A DNA stretch of 64,000 bases from Saccharina japonica (lineage: Eukaryota; Sar; Phaeophyceae; Laminariales; Laminariaceae): assembly GCA_008828725.1 (NCBI GenBank), contig MEHQ01003846.1:123082-187081 (forward strand), given 5' to 3'. A program made the translations under genes and the position numbers. The notes beneath the pieces are model-generated. The model was not told the DNA's origin. It saw only the letters and a list, made by a program, of their open reading frames with translations, and made no database searches. Shown one piece after another: positions 11,050-23,000 of this stretch (position 1 is its first letter; the number at the start of each line of letters is the position of its first letter).

Positions 11050-14000
11050 GTGAGTCCTCAACACAAGACCTTTTGCACCCACGTTTTTTGGGAGAAACTC
11101 GTACTTGGAGGATAATTTATGTAGCACTCAAAACATGCCAGATAAAGTACCAAAAATATGACCTGTATTCTGGAGTAGTGTTTCCTGACGCGTACTGTGT
11201 GCAGGTTGCACCTGCAAAAGTTTTTGTGCACGATGCTAGTTTTAATGTGTGAGGCTGGCCTTTTGGGCCGCATGTTTTTTTTGGAAAAACGCCACCAAAA
11301 CACGCGGCGTGGCTGCCCCTGCCGACCCCGTGCTCCCCAAGGGGTTGGGGTTCGGGTTCGGGTTAGGGTTAGGGGTGTGTCTGGGGTTGGCTTGGTCTGG
11401 GTCGACGGGCAAGGATGAAATTGGCCACACACAGCCTGCACAAAAACTTTTGCAGGTGCAACCTGCACATAACGCACGCCGTGTTTCCTCTATCCTACCC
11501 AGCTACGTACACTTCCGGTATGCGCCAGCCCATAGCACCGGCGCTAGCGCTCTACAGCAGTAGCGGCAACCGGCACTACTCCGCACACTAGGTTGAATGA
11601 TAGGGAATCCCACACGCATATCGTAGACTTACTTGTCTTTTGCCTTTTTCCTAAGCGGGCTCGGTTGGCATGTTGGCACATGCCTGGCCTCTCGATCTCC
11701 CACTTGAACTCCACCTCCTTCTATTATTACTTGCGGAACCTTCCGGCTTTTCTTTTGTTTCATCCTCTCCCCCCCCCCCAAAAAAACACCCAGCTCTCCC
11801 GGCTCAGCTCAGCACAGCTCAGCAGCACAGCGCAGCGCCTTGTAATGCCGTGCCCCGGGCGCTGCCGTGCTGTGCTGTGCTGTGTTGTGCTGTGCCGTGC
11901 CGTGCTTTGATTTATATTTTGTACATATGTTCAAGTCCAAGAAGTACCACGTACAGAGTAAAAAAACGGCGCAAATCACACCCAGCTCATCTCATCAGCT
12001 TAGCAAGGCAGCGTAGCTCGGCTCAGCTCAGCAGCGCATCGCCAGGCCGTGTGGTGCCCTGCTGTGTGGCGCGGTGCTGTGCCGTGTTGTGCGTGCTGTG
12101 CTGTGCTGTGCTTCTCTTTCGTCCATACCAGACGTCTAGACGGCGTATTGACGAAGTACCACATAGAATAATAAAAAATGCGCACCCAGTTCAGCTCAGC
12201 TCATCGCAGCAGCGCAGTGCAGTGCTGCTGTACTACAGTCCTTTCTTTTTCGTACACATCAAAAGAAGCACATCCATGCGGCGTCCGGGTTGTTTTCTTG
12301 GATGGAGCATGGAGCTCTTGGCATTTGCATGTCGCCTCTTTGTACCGATTGATTCCGACCATTTGTTCCGTTCTGTTATTCCTCGTGAGCGAGCGTAGCG
12401 AGCGGAACCGCCCGCTACAGGAAGCGCCTCGTACATACTACAGTAGTGTACAGCAGTGGGTACCCCTATTTAACCCTTTTAGGACTGCAGTCCCGTTTTG
12501 GGGACAAAGCAGTCTAATTCTAAGTAATTTGTCCCCAAAACGGGACTCCAGTCCTGTAAGGGTTAAGAGAGGTAGGTGTGATACAGGCGGAAAACAACTC
12601 TCTTATATATAAACTAGCCTTCTCGCTTATCCACAGTGGGGATATATATAGGTTTAGTGTTGGCGGGTCCAGCCGGTTTAGCTGTATTATTCTCTTATAT
12701 AGGATACCCTCTCTTGAGTCGAGGTACCCACTGCTGCATCATAATTACATAATTGCTGTGGCATACATATGTGCCAAGCAATCCCACAGGCACTACGAGT
12801 ATAACGGGCAACCGGCACTATTATTTACCGGGGAGCATAGTTAATAGGACCTACGGTAGACAAAAACCTATACATTTACTGATTTTTACTAACAATACTT
12901 GGTTTTGTTAACTATGGTCCCCCTTAATAGTACGATAGAGGGACACCACTACTAGGTACTTGTACCTTGATACGTACGGTTTTTGAGGTCGTCCGCACGT
13001 GTGTTTTTCAAGAATTTCCAAACGCGCGGCAACGTTGGGTCGTAGCCTTGCTCAGCCTGGGTTAGGGTTGGGTTAGAGTCACGTATGCTTGGGTTGGGTC
13101 GACATCTAAAAGCACAAAAAAAAATGAGTACAGCAGTAACCGTATCATGTACGTATAATACTATTTTCGGTACTTTGTGTGGTATGTTTTGGTGCCGCGA
13201 CTTGGTAAAAAGGGACCTCACATGCTGAAGTCACCACTGCACCGATTCTCCCACACTAATTCCAAGTTGTTTGTCCCCAAAAACGTGGGCGTTGCAGAGG
13301 AAGATTGGGCTTTTTTGTGCGCTACAAGGCCTTGTTTTAGCCTGCCTGGTATATATGGGCAGCGCTAACTGCAATTCTACTGTAGAACGGCAGCACAAAT
13401 TGCGACACGCACGCCTAGGGTTCGCGCTCTCGACCTCCGACAGCTCCTGCGGACGGCTAATCATACTTCTACCTACAACCACTCTGCGCACCGATTCTAC
13501 AGACAAGTATCGCACCGAGCTTGCCAATATGAGTTTCGACGAAACAAGATCTCACAGCTGTGTTTGTGTGTGTGTGTGTTTTTTTTTCTGTACGTAGCCC
13601 TCATTGAGAGGTGTTCTTGTGCCCCCCCATGCCTACTGGCCTATGGGCGCCTTTTGCAACCCCTCTTTCGTATATATGAACTGTTGCATCTCTTGTTGTC
13701 ATACTGCTGTAGCCCGTAGTCTCCCCCCATGCCTGCCCGCCTTTTTGGCTTGCGTGAAATCCCTCTTCTATCGTATGAGCTGTGACATCTCTTATTGCCA
13801 TACTGCTGTAGCCCGTAGTCCCTTACGGCAGGGCAGGCTGTACTGCTGCTGTGCATGTTCTGAACCTGAAGCTCCTGCAAGTTACAGCCCTCTTGGGGCT
13901 TGTGAGGGGACATTTGGCGATAAACAAATATCAACTACAGAGACGATTATGGCGATGGCCACTTCGTGATTGGGGGATGATACAATGGTTGGTGTCCGAG

Positions 14001-17000
14001 TTACAATGATTGCAATGGCAAGGAATCGTACGGTATCTACGGGCGCAACATGATCCTACCCGTACTGCTGGGCGCTCACGCTGCTCGTAGACGGTTGATG
14101 AATAACACCAAAGATACCCACCAAAGATATCGTTTGTTTTGTCGCTGTCCCTTATATCCGTTATGTCGGTTATATCGGTTATACCCGTTATAAAGGGTCC
14201 CTTAAAAGGGGTACCAAAGGGATTAAAAATTGTCAGCCGTTGAGCCTCATGCACCGAAAACAACCGTGACGTGGATTGCAGCCAAAGGTGTCAGAAGACT
14301 TGTCAAAAGTCAAACTGTCAGTCGAAAGGGCCGTCTCTCTGTCAAAGCTGTCAAAATCAAGGCAGTTCCATCCGTCTATTAATAGAGTCTACATATGTTA
14401 TCCCCTATCTCTGTTAGGAAGCCGCCTCGTTATCTACGTGGAAACCATTGTGTCCTGTGTGCGTGGCAGCTATGTCCGACATGCAGTAGTGCCGGTGCCT
14501 CTATAGTGCCGGTATGCGGCAGCCAACAATACAGGCACTATAGCGGCAACCGGCACAACTCCGCACACTGCCACACTGGCTAATCCCATCTCTTAACCAA
14601 GCCATTTCACCGGCACTATACGTAGCGGGCAGCCGGCACTTCTCAACCGGCACTATAGAGGGACCACTACTGTACCATACCTGGCATGCTTCGTACCAGC
14701 CCCGGTTTTGATGTTACGGGGTGGGCATATCTTGTAATCAGAACCCGCGATGTACGGAAAAATCGCATGTTCCTCTACATTTACGCACCATATTTCCTCC
14801 GCAATAGTATCGCGTAGAGCTGATAGCCCGAGTACCGAGTAGGGATGCGAATCGGATCGAAACCCCGATTGATTTTAGACCAGTTTCGGCGAAGCCCTTG
14901 GCGAAACCGATTGGTCTCATCGGATTTATTACAGTTAAGTAGATCGGCTCGCTTGAATTTCAAGTGAATTCGGAACGAGCCAAGCGAGCGAAGCGAGCCT
15001 CAAACACTCCACCCCCCTCGACTGGTGAGGGGGCCAATATAGCAATAAAGCCGGTAGGGTCCACTGCTGTAGCACATGTTGCCGGTGGGAGCCGTATAGT
15101 CCGCACGATTCAGTGCAAGTTTCCTGGGTTGGATCTGTACTATGCATATGCTGCACAGCCTTTCATTACGGCAGTTTAGGATCTAGAAGATCTATCTGTA
15201 GATGATCTGCCCGGGGTGTGGAACATACCCTCGAAAGTCATCTTCGCGAGCTGCTTGTGATACTCGTGCTTTGATTGCGTGTGTTACCGGGTGTGTATAC
15301 CGTATACTGCAATCATTATACCGCACTGTAGGCAAGATAACACTGTAATCAAGATAACACTGCACTTAAGATAACACATCGTAATCAAGGTAGCACACTG
15401 TATCAAGACAACACACTGTAATCAAGATAACACACTGTAATCAAGACAACACACTGTAACCAATATAACACACTGCATTCAAGATAACACCCTGTAATCA
15501 AGGTAGCACACTGTATCAAGGCAACACACTGTAATCAAGATAACACACTGTAATCAAGACAACACACTGTAACCAATATAACACACTGCATTCAAGATAA
15601 CACCCTGTAATCAAGGTAGCACACTGTATCAAGGCAACACACTGTAATCAAGATAACACACTGTAATCAAGACAACACACTGTAACCAATATAACACACT
15701 GCATTCAAGATAACACCCTGTAATCAAGGTAGCACACTGTATCAAGGCAACACACTGTAATCAAGATAACACACTGTAATCAAGACAACACACTGTAACC
15801 AATATAACACACTGCATTCAAGATAACACCCTGTAATCAAGGTAGCACACTGTATCAAGGCAACACACTGTAATCAAGATAACACACTGTAATCAAGACA
15901 ACACACTGTAACCAATATAACACACTGCATTCAAGATAACACCCTGTAATCAAGGTAGCACACTGTATCAAGGCAACACACTGTAATCAAGATAACACAC
16001 TGTAATCAAGACAACACACTGTAACCAATATAACACACTGCATTCAAGATAACACCCTGTAATCAAGGTAGCACACTGTATCAAGGCAACACACTGTAAT
16101 CAAGATAACACACTGTAATCAAGACAACACACTGTAACCAATATAACACACTGCATTCAAGATAACACCCTGTAATCAAGGTAGCACACTGTATCAAGGC
16201 AACACACTGTAATCAAGATAACACACTGTAATCAAGACAACACACTGTAACCAATATAACACACTGCATTCAAGATAACACCCTGTAATCAAGGTAGCAC
16301 ACTGTATCAAGGCAACACACTGTAATCAAGATAACACACTGTAATCAAGACAACACACTGTAACCAATATAACACACTGCATTCAAGATAACACCCTGTA
16401 ATCAAGGTAGCACACTGTATCAAGGCAACACACTGTAATCAAGATAACACACTGTAATCAAGACAACACACTGTAACCAATATAACACACTGCATTCAAG
16501 ATAACACCCTGTAATCAAGATGGGCACACTGTAATCCAGATAACACACCCCCTGGGGCGAATTTCCGAGCCGATTTTTTTTCCAAACCCAGGGGGGTACA
16601 CACAACCAAAATGGCGGCGTTATTAATAGGAAGATGTCGTCCAGATATTTCCATAGACGCATGCATCGCTCGGCATTTTCTTCTTAGGGTACTTTTATCA
16701 TACCCATTTTCGAGAAAAACAAACTTCGAAATAGCGCAGTCGTCCGAGGGGGTTTGTCATCTTTTCACACGTGTGATACACGGACATCTTTCGTAGCTGC
16801 CGACGTTCGTTTGCGATTGGCCTTCTCGTCTTGCCGTGTTTTGCCGTTTGATGCATCCGTCTTTTGGCCGTGTGATGCATACGAAATATACATCGTTACT
16901 ACTGTGTGCGAGAGCCCTTCCGTATATGACAGCATGCAAAATCACACACCCCCCCCCGTTCGGACAAATTTGGAAGAGGCTGGTCTTTTCGTCCAAAACA

Positions 17001-20000
17001 AAATCAGCTTCGAAATTCGTCCGAGGACGCATGCTTCGGTAGAGGTGCACCATGATAATAAGGTTTTGCCTTCTGAGGGTAATCACTTGAGGAGCTCCTT
17101 ACCCCCGCCCTGAAACTGATCCTGGAGGAAACTAAAAGTGCTATGATACCCGATGAACAATGCCATGGACCAAATATTCAATGAACAATATTGCAACACA
17201 GCAATGACATTCCGACAATTTTGGGTTAAGGGCCCATATTAACGAATATAAAATAAATTCAATTTGGAAAAAAAAAAAAATCCGCTTTTCATTGGTCAAC
17301 ACGCGCACCAGCACCAAAGAGCTGGGAAAAATAAAATTCAAATTCGCTTTTCATTGGTCAACACACGCACCAGCACCCCCCAAGATCCTAATCTTTGGTG
17401 GTGGTGCGCGTGTTGACCAATGAAAAGCGGATTTGATTTTTTTTTTCCAAATTGATTTTTTTTTTTTTCGTTAAAACGGGCCCTAAAGGGCCCATATTAA
17501 CGAGTATAAAATGAATTCAATTTAGAAAAATAAAAAATAAAATTCGCTCTTCATTGGTCAACACACGCACCAGCACCAAAGATTAGGATCTTGGGGTATA
17601 ATCTTGGGTGGTGGCGCGGGTTCTGACCCATGAAAAGCGGATTTGATTTTTTTTTTTTTCCAAATTGATTTTTTTTTCTTCGTTAAAACGGGCCCTAAGG
17701 AGCCCGACCATTCAGAAAAAAAAAACAGTAAAAATGTGCTACCTCTATCGTAGCACGCGTTCGAGGGTGTGTGCGCCTTACCATGTTGCCATGCGTGTTT
17801 TACGGCCATCTTTGCTGCCGACGTTTGGTTGCGATCGGTCTTCTGGTCTTGCCGTATTTTGTCGTACCATATGATGTACCTGGTGTACGTATTTGTACAT
17901 ATTACTGCTGTGTACGAGAGCCGAGAGCCCTACGGTGTGCGAGAGCCGAAAGCCAAGATGCTATTAATAGATCACTAACCCCCTCGTTTGCGATTTTTGA
18001 AGAGGCTGGTCTAGTCGGCAACGGGGGAGAGAGTGCGAACGCTGAGAGTTGCGTTTAGATGGAATTGGTGTTAGGATATCGAACGAGAATCGAGCTCGAT
18101 ACACGTGGTATACGGTACCGATAAACGAAAAAGCTACGTATTCATAGTCGATATATACGAATTCGACATTGGATACATCGGAACTTTCGTTCAGTCTTTG
18201 CATAAAAAACGTGAGGGGATGGAGGGCAAAATACGTACCAGTATTTAGACATAACTCTATATTCATACCTACTCGTAGATCCTTTGGTCTTCGCAAGCTT
18301 TCCTCGGCATATCTTGGTACCTGACAGCCACTCTCAGCCTTTAATTGCCGAAGCAGAAGTTACTTGCTTTCCCGAAGTTCTTGGCTTTCTTTGCTTTCTT
18401 CTATCTTGCCTAATTTCAAGATAAAAAATCCAGGCTAATTTCAAGATATTTTTTTCCACACTAAAATCAAGATATTTTTTTCAAAGAGTCCAAAAAAAGT
18501 GAAAATACTTATATACGTTCGTTCGCAACGCCCCATCCTCATTTTTATTTTAGCGATTTGCGTCAGCGCAGAAACCTTTTGTAGGTGAGCAAGCTACTGG
18601 GTGGGTCGGTTGGTCCTTGGGCTGGTTGTCGCACCACCTCCAACACTGCCCATCTACAATATTTCTTGTTAAGCGATGCGCGTCAGCGCAAACATCTTTT
18701 ATAGTGGGTGCTTGGATCGGTGGGTGGGCGGGGGGTGGGGGGGTGTGCTAATGTCGTGCACGGCCGTAGTCGTATGACCATAAACCCTCGCATCCCTACA
18801 ATGCCGGGACGGAGCACGTTGGGTTTTCACCAACCAGGCAGACATTGCTTGCACCAAGCGCGAAGCGCCGTGAGGTATTGGGCGAGTCGCATGGAGGGTG
18901 AGCTGCATCCTGCTAAGAACCGCCTCTGAGGCGGACTTGCATATGTACGACAGCCTCCAATGAATTGATTTAATTTCTGGTGTGGCCACTTCCAGAGACA
19001 GCAATGGGTATTACTATGTTTCTGCCTCATGGATGCCTTACCATATCACACTACGTGATACAATCATTCTCCTTGTGCGGAGTTGAGCTTATCAACCACG
19101 CACAAATGATCTATAACCAGACCGCCAGCCTGGGTGTCCGCCAAAAAAAAAAGAAAACGGTACCCTGGTTGTCTATTATAGCTCACGGAGTGAGAGGCAT
19201 GTTTTACAGCGTCGTCGCCAAGCGACGCAAACCCAACCTATGAATATATTGCGCGCGGGGGGGGGGGGGCGTTATTTTAGTTTCTGGTAAAAAAATACGA
19301 CAAAACAACAAAACAGCAAGTAGTATTATAATAGTGGGAAAACTACAGCAGCACGAAGAAGTGTTCGGTTTGCACACTGGCAGGCAGTTAGGACAGTCAC
19401 TATCGCCTAGCTCTCCGATCTCGGCACGGCTTTCGACATAAGCAGTACAGGACGGTGCGCATAAATAGCGGGCATGTACCAGTCCCGAACGTGTCTGAAG
19501 CGGTTCAGTGTACGCGTCGCACGATGGGAATCCAAAAGCGAACGAGGAACGAGGGACGACGGACGACAAACCTCAATATTTAGAATTCGCTATATATAGC
19601 TACGCTCTGGCCCTTTTCAGAAGCGTTTTTTGTCCGCTTGTGTCCGTTTGTGTATCCCCGCGCATGCTCACGCCCCCCCATACACACAACCCCTTACCAG
19701 TGATGGATACCGATACCGAACCGAACCAAAAATACCGGAGTTCCGGTATCGGTATGCGATACCGAAACTCGTAAAAAAACGCGTTCGGTGTCGGTATTAT
19801 ACCGAAATACCGGAATCCGGTATTTCGGTATTTGTCCTCCCTCTTCCAGGATGCCCCCGTACGGCATAAAACAACTCCTACCGCCTAAAAGCGAACCACA
19901 ACGGACCACAAGTCACGATTTATCGAGCATTTCACCAAAACCGAAATACCGATACCTCCGTAATACGGTATTGTTTCGGTATGTGTCATCCCCCTTGTAA

Positions 20001-23000
20001 GAAAGCCTAAATATGACATGGAATAATATCTACGGCCTGCAGCCTACACAGCTCACCGCTCACTACAGAACCCAGCATCGTCGACTGGCACTCGGACAAC
20101 GTTGAACAAGCGCATGACAGCGATAGCGAAGGCGAGATCAACCCTACGACAGTACGAGCAGAGGCAGGGGCAGGAGGAGCAGGAGGAGCACCCCTCCTGC
20201 CCCTGCCCCTGCTTGTTATGTCGCACGGCCGATCTCGCCTCCGCTGTCGCTGTCATGCACTTGCTTCTCCTGCCCCTGCCTCTGTCGCAGGCTGTCGCTG
20301 TCATGCACTTGTTCAACGTTGTCCGCCATTTCCTATACCCTGCGCCAGTGCAGTGCTAAAAGGCGTCCTGTGACTAGTTAACCCGTCGCTCCCGTTGCAA
20401 CAGCAGAGCCTGCTGCTGCTGCTGCTGCTGCTGCTGTCACGGGCGCGTGAGCATGTTGACCCGCCCTGACCCCCGAGAGGAGCAAGCGCGGTGGAGATGG
20501 CCACGCGGGGGGGTCATCTATCTCGTCCGGGTAGTGTGGGGACTTGGCGCAAGCTCGCCCACTACTAGCAAAAACCTAGGCTATGTGCTGCCTGTCCGCA
20601 GAACTCGGTCCAGTTACGGTCCAACCTACCTACCCGTTGGGGCGTCGGTCCTTCCTCAACGCACAACATTGGCAACCGTTTTACGATATTTTATTTATTT
20701 AGTTGTTTTTTCATCCCCTTTTATTATCTCCGCACTTCTGCCTCTCTCCCTCCATAGTCATAACTCAGATCCGGGATCACAAAGCAGGTTCTTCTCCCTC
20801 CTCCCCACTACGGTTCTTGCCTTGATTTTTATCGCGCAGAGGGTTCAGCATTCCCAACGCTCGTCGATTTTTATCGAATTTTGCTAACTCACGCTCTCGC
20901 GCTTTCCGCTAGTCAAGACATGTTTTGCGAGAAAAAGTTCCTACAAGCATGCACTCGGGGGGGCTCGAACTCACGACCTTGACTTATATCGTGTCGATTG
21001 AATCGCACGATTGAATCGGATCAATCGGCTGCGATTCACGGCCCTCACGATGTGTACGTTCGTGTGTTTACTAGTCCTGGGCACTGGCACAGTAGTGCTA
21101 GCAGTAGTAAAACACCTAATAAGCAACGGGAAAGCTGGCCCAGGCTGGATTTCTTATTTTGAGATTGGGTGTTTTCTACACTAATTTTGAGATTCCGACT
21201 CTCGAATTTCTTACTTTGCTCTCGATCTCAGCCTGGGTTTCTTAGTAGCCTTTTTTCTTCGTAGGTGTTCCTGTAGTGTATGCGTCCTAGTGTTCACAGC
21301 CCCAACCATACATGCGTTCGTGTATACCCGGCTTTGTTTGAGGGGGGAAAAGGCTAGGAAATTTCTTCCTAGGGCGTGTATTATCTTGCTGTTATACTAT
21401 ATCATACCTCTGGTAAAAACTCAGTTTTTGGTACCGCCAGTAGTGTATAGTTATTCAGCCGCCCTCTTGCTCCGGGGAATTGGGTAATTTGTTTGAACAT
21501 TGCCACAGGAACAGGGCAAGGATCGACCGGATAGCTCTGAAGCTCTCAGGAGCTAAAAGTGTACTTGTAAATCCGTTGAACGTCTACTTGGCGCGACTGA
21601 CAGCAGCAGTATCCCCAGTCTATTGTCGCGGCAATGGACTACTGTTGCTGTAAATGTTGCCAGGTTTATTGTCGCAACAATAGACTATTGCTACCAAAAT
21701 TCCAAATGTATCCCTAGTCGATTGACGCGACAATAGACTGATGTTGTCAAGTGTTCGAGGTTTATTATCACAGCAATAGAATATTGCTACTCGTGCCAAC
21801 ATTCCGAATATATTCGAATATATTGTTGCCGATACGTAGTATCTCTCGATAGACACGTTCCGCAGCAGTATGGTGTGGGCAGGCAGGTAACTGGTTTACT
21901 TACCACAGGCAACTGACAAACCTGTTTTTTTTACGTTACAGTAGGATGGTCGGTCAGTCGGTCGGTCGGTCGGTCGGTCTGTCGGTCTGTCTGTCCGTCA
22001 GTCGGTCGGTCGGTCGGTTTGTCGGTCGGAGTCTACTGTGGGCAGGTGACTCGTTTACCACAGGTCACTGTCACCCATGTTCATTTTTTGTTACATAGGG
22101 TGGTTCGTCGGTCGGTCCGTCGGTCGGTCAGTCTGTCTCTCTGTCGGTCGCTTCAGCCATCTCGAAAGGGGTCTCGATTTTTTTGGCGCCGTGTCCGCAT
22201 AATATATTAGAAACTCAAATTCGCTCGTCATATGATACGAAGTACTACGAGTATGGTAATTGCTTTTTGTTGATTTTTTGTCGGTGGCACGCTGTGTTTC
22301 AGGCCCTCAACTACAGCATTCCTGCCGAGAGGGCCATGGCGGAGCAGCTCCGGGACTGCGAGGTGCCCTTCAAGGTGTACGGTGAGCTACGGCTGAATAA
22401 ATAGGACGCAAACCTTAAAAGGGCCATTGTTATAGTGCCACAACAGGGTTATAGTGCCATTATAGTGTTATAGTGCCAGTTTGATAAAAAATGTAAGGGG
22501 TATAGTTATGTTGCCATAATAAGTCCAAAGGTGCCTTATTTTTACGACCATACTGACATTCCAATTTCCACGCATCGAGATATGTATGAGATCCCATGTT
22601 TCACGATCGAAGTATCAAACACAGGTTGTGAATATCAGTGTCGACGAAATCCTTGATCTCGCAGCTGTATATATGTGTGTGTGTTTTTTTAATAAATGTG
22701 TCACATCTCCCATTTTATTACTACTGTTGTATGAACTGGTCCCTCCATTACGGGGAGCCATAGTAAATAGGACCAAATATTGATCGTAAAATTAGGTAAA
22801 TATAAAGGTTTTTGTTTCTACCGTAGGTCCTATTTACTATGGCCCCCCCTTAGGGCCCGTTTTAACGAAAAAAAAAAATCGATTTGGAAAAAAAAAATCA
22901 AATCCGCTTTTCATTGGTCAACACGCGCACCACCACCAAAGATTAGGATCTTGGGGGGTGCTGGTGCGTGTGTTGACCAATGAAAAGCGAATTTGAATTT

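Larger units (their letters stand above)
11050..22302 (+). other. Intron 1 of the cupin gene (11.25 kb)
   Basis: Donor GTGAGT at 11050; acceptor TTTCAG ending at 22302, phase 0 on both sides. The interior holds a foldback element, MITE copies, a 113-bp satellite, an R2 copy, SINE copy D and GGTC arrays, each listed separately. No exon-like conserved coding block was seen inside, and the reading through the junction (IERLQ / ALNYSIPAERA) is smooth. The intron size is inferred from this pairing; small missed exons remain possible. Confidence 0.65.

Noticed and set aside
11670-12398. 242-codon frame across 11.7-12.4 kb
   Set aside because: Runs through the GCTGTGCTGT tandem repeats; Leu/Ser/Cys-rich with no domain.
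15280-16545. CRISPR-like appearance of regularly spaced repeats
   Set aside because: The intervening segments repeat too; there are no unique spacers. It is a eukaryotic satellite.
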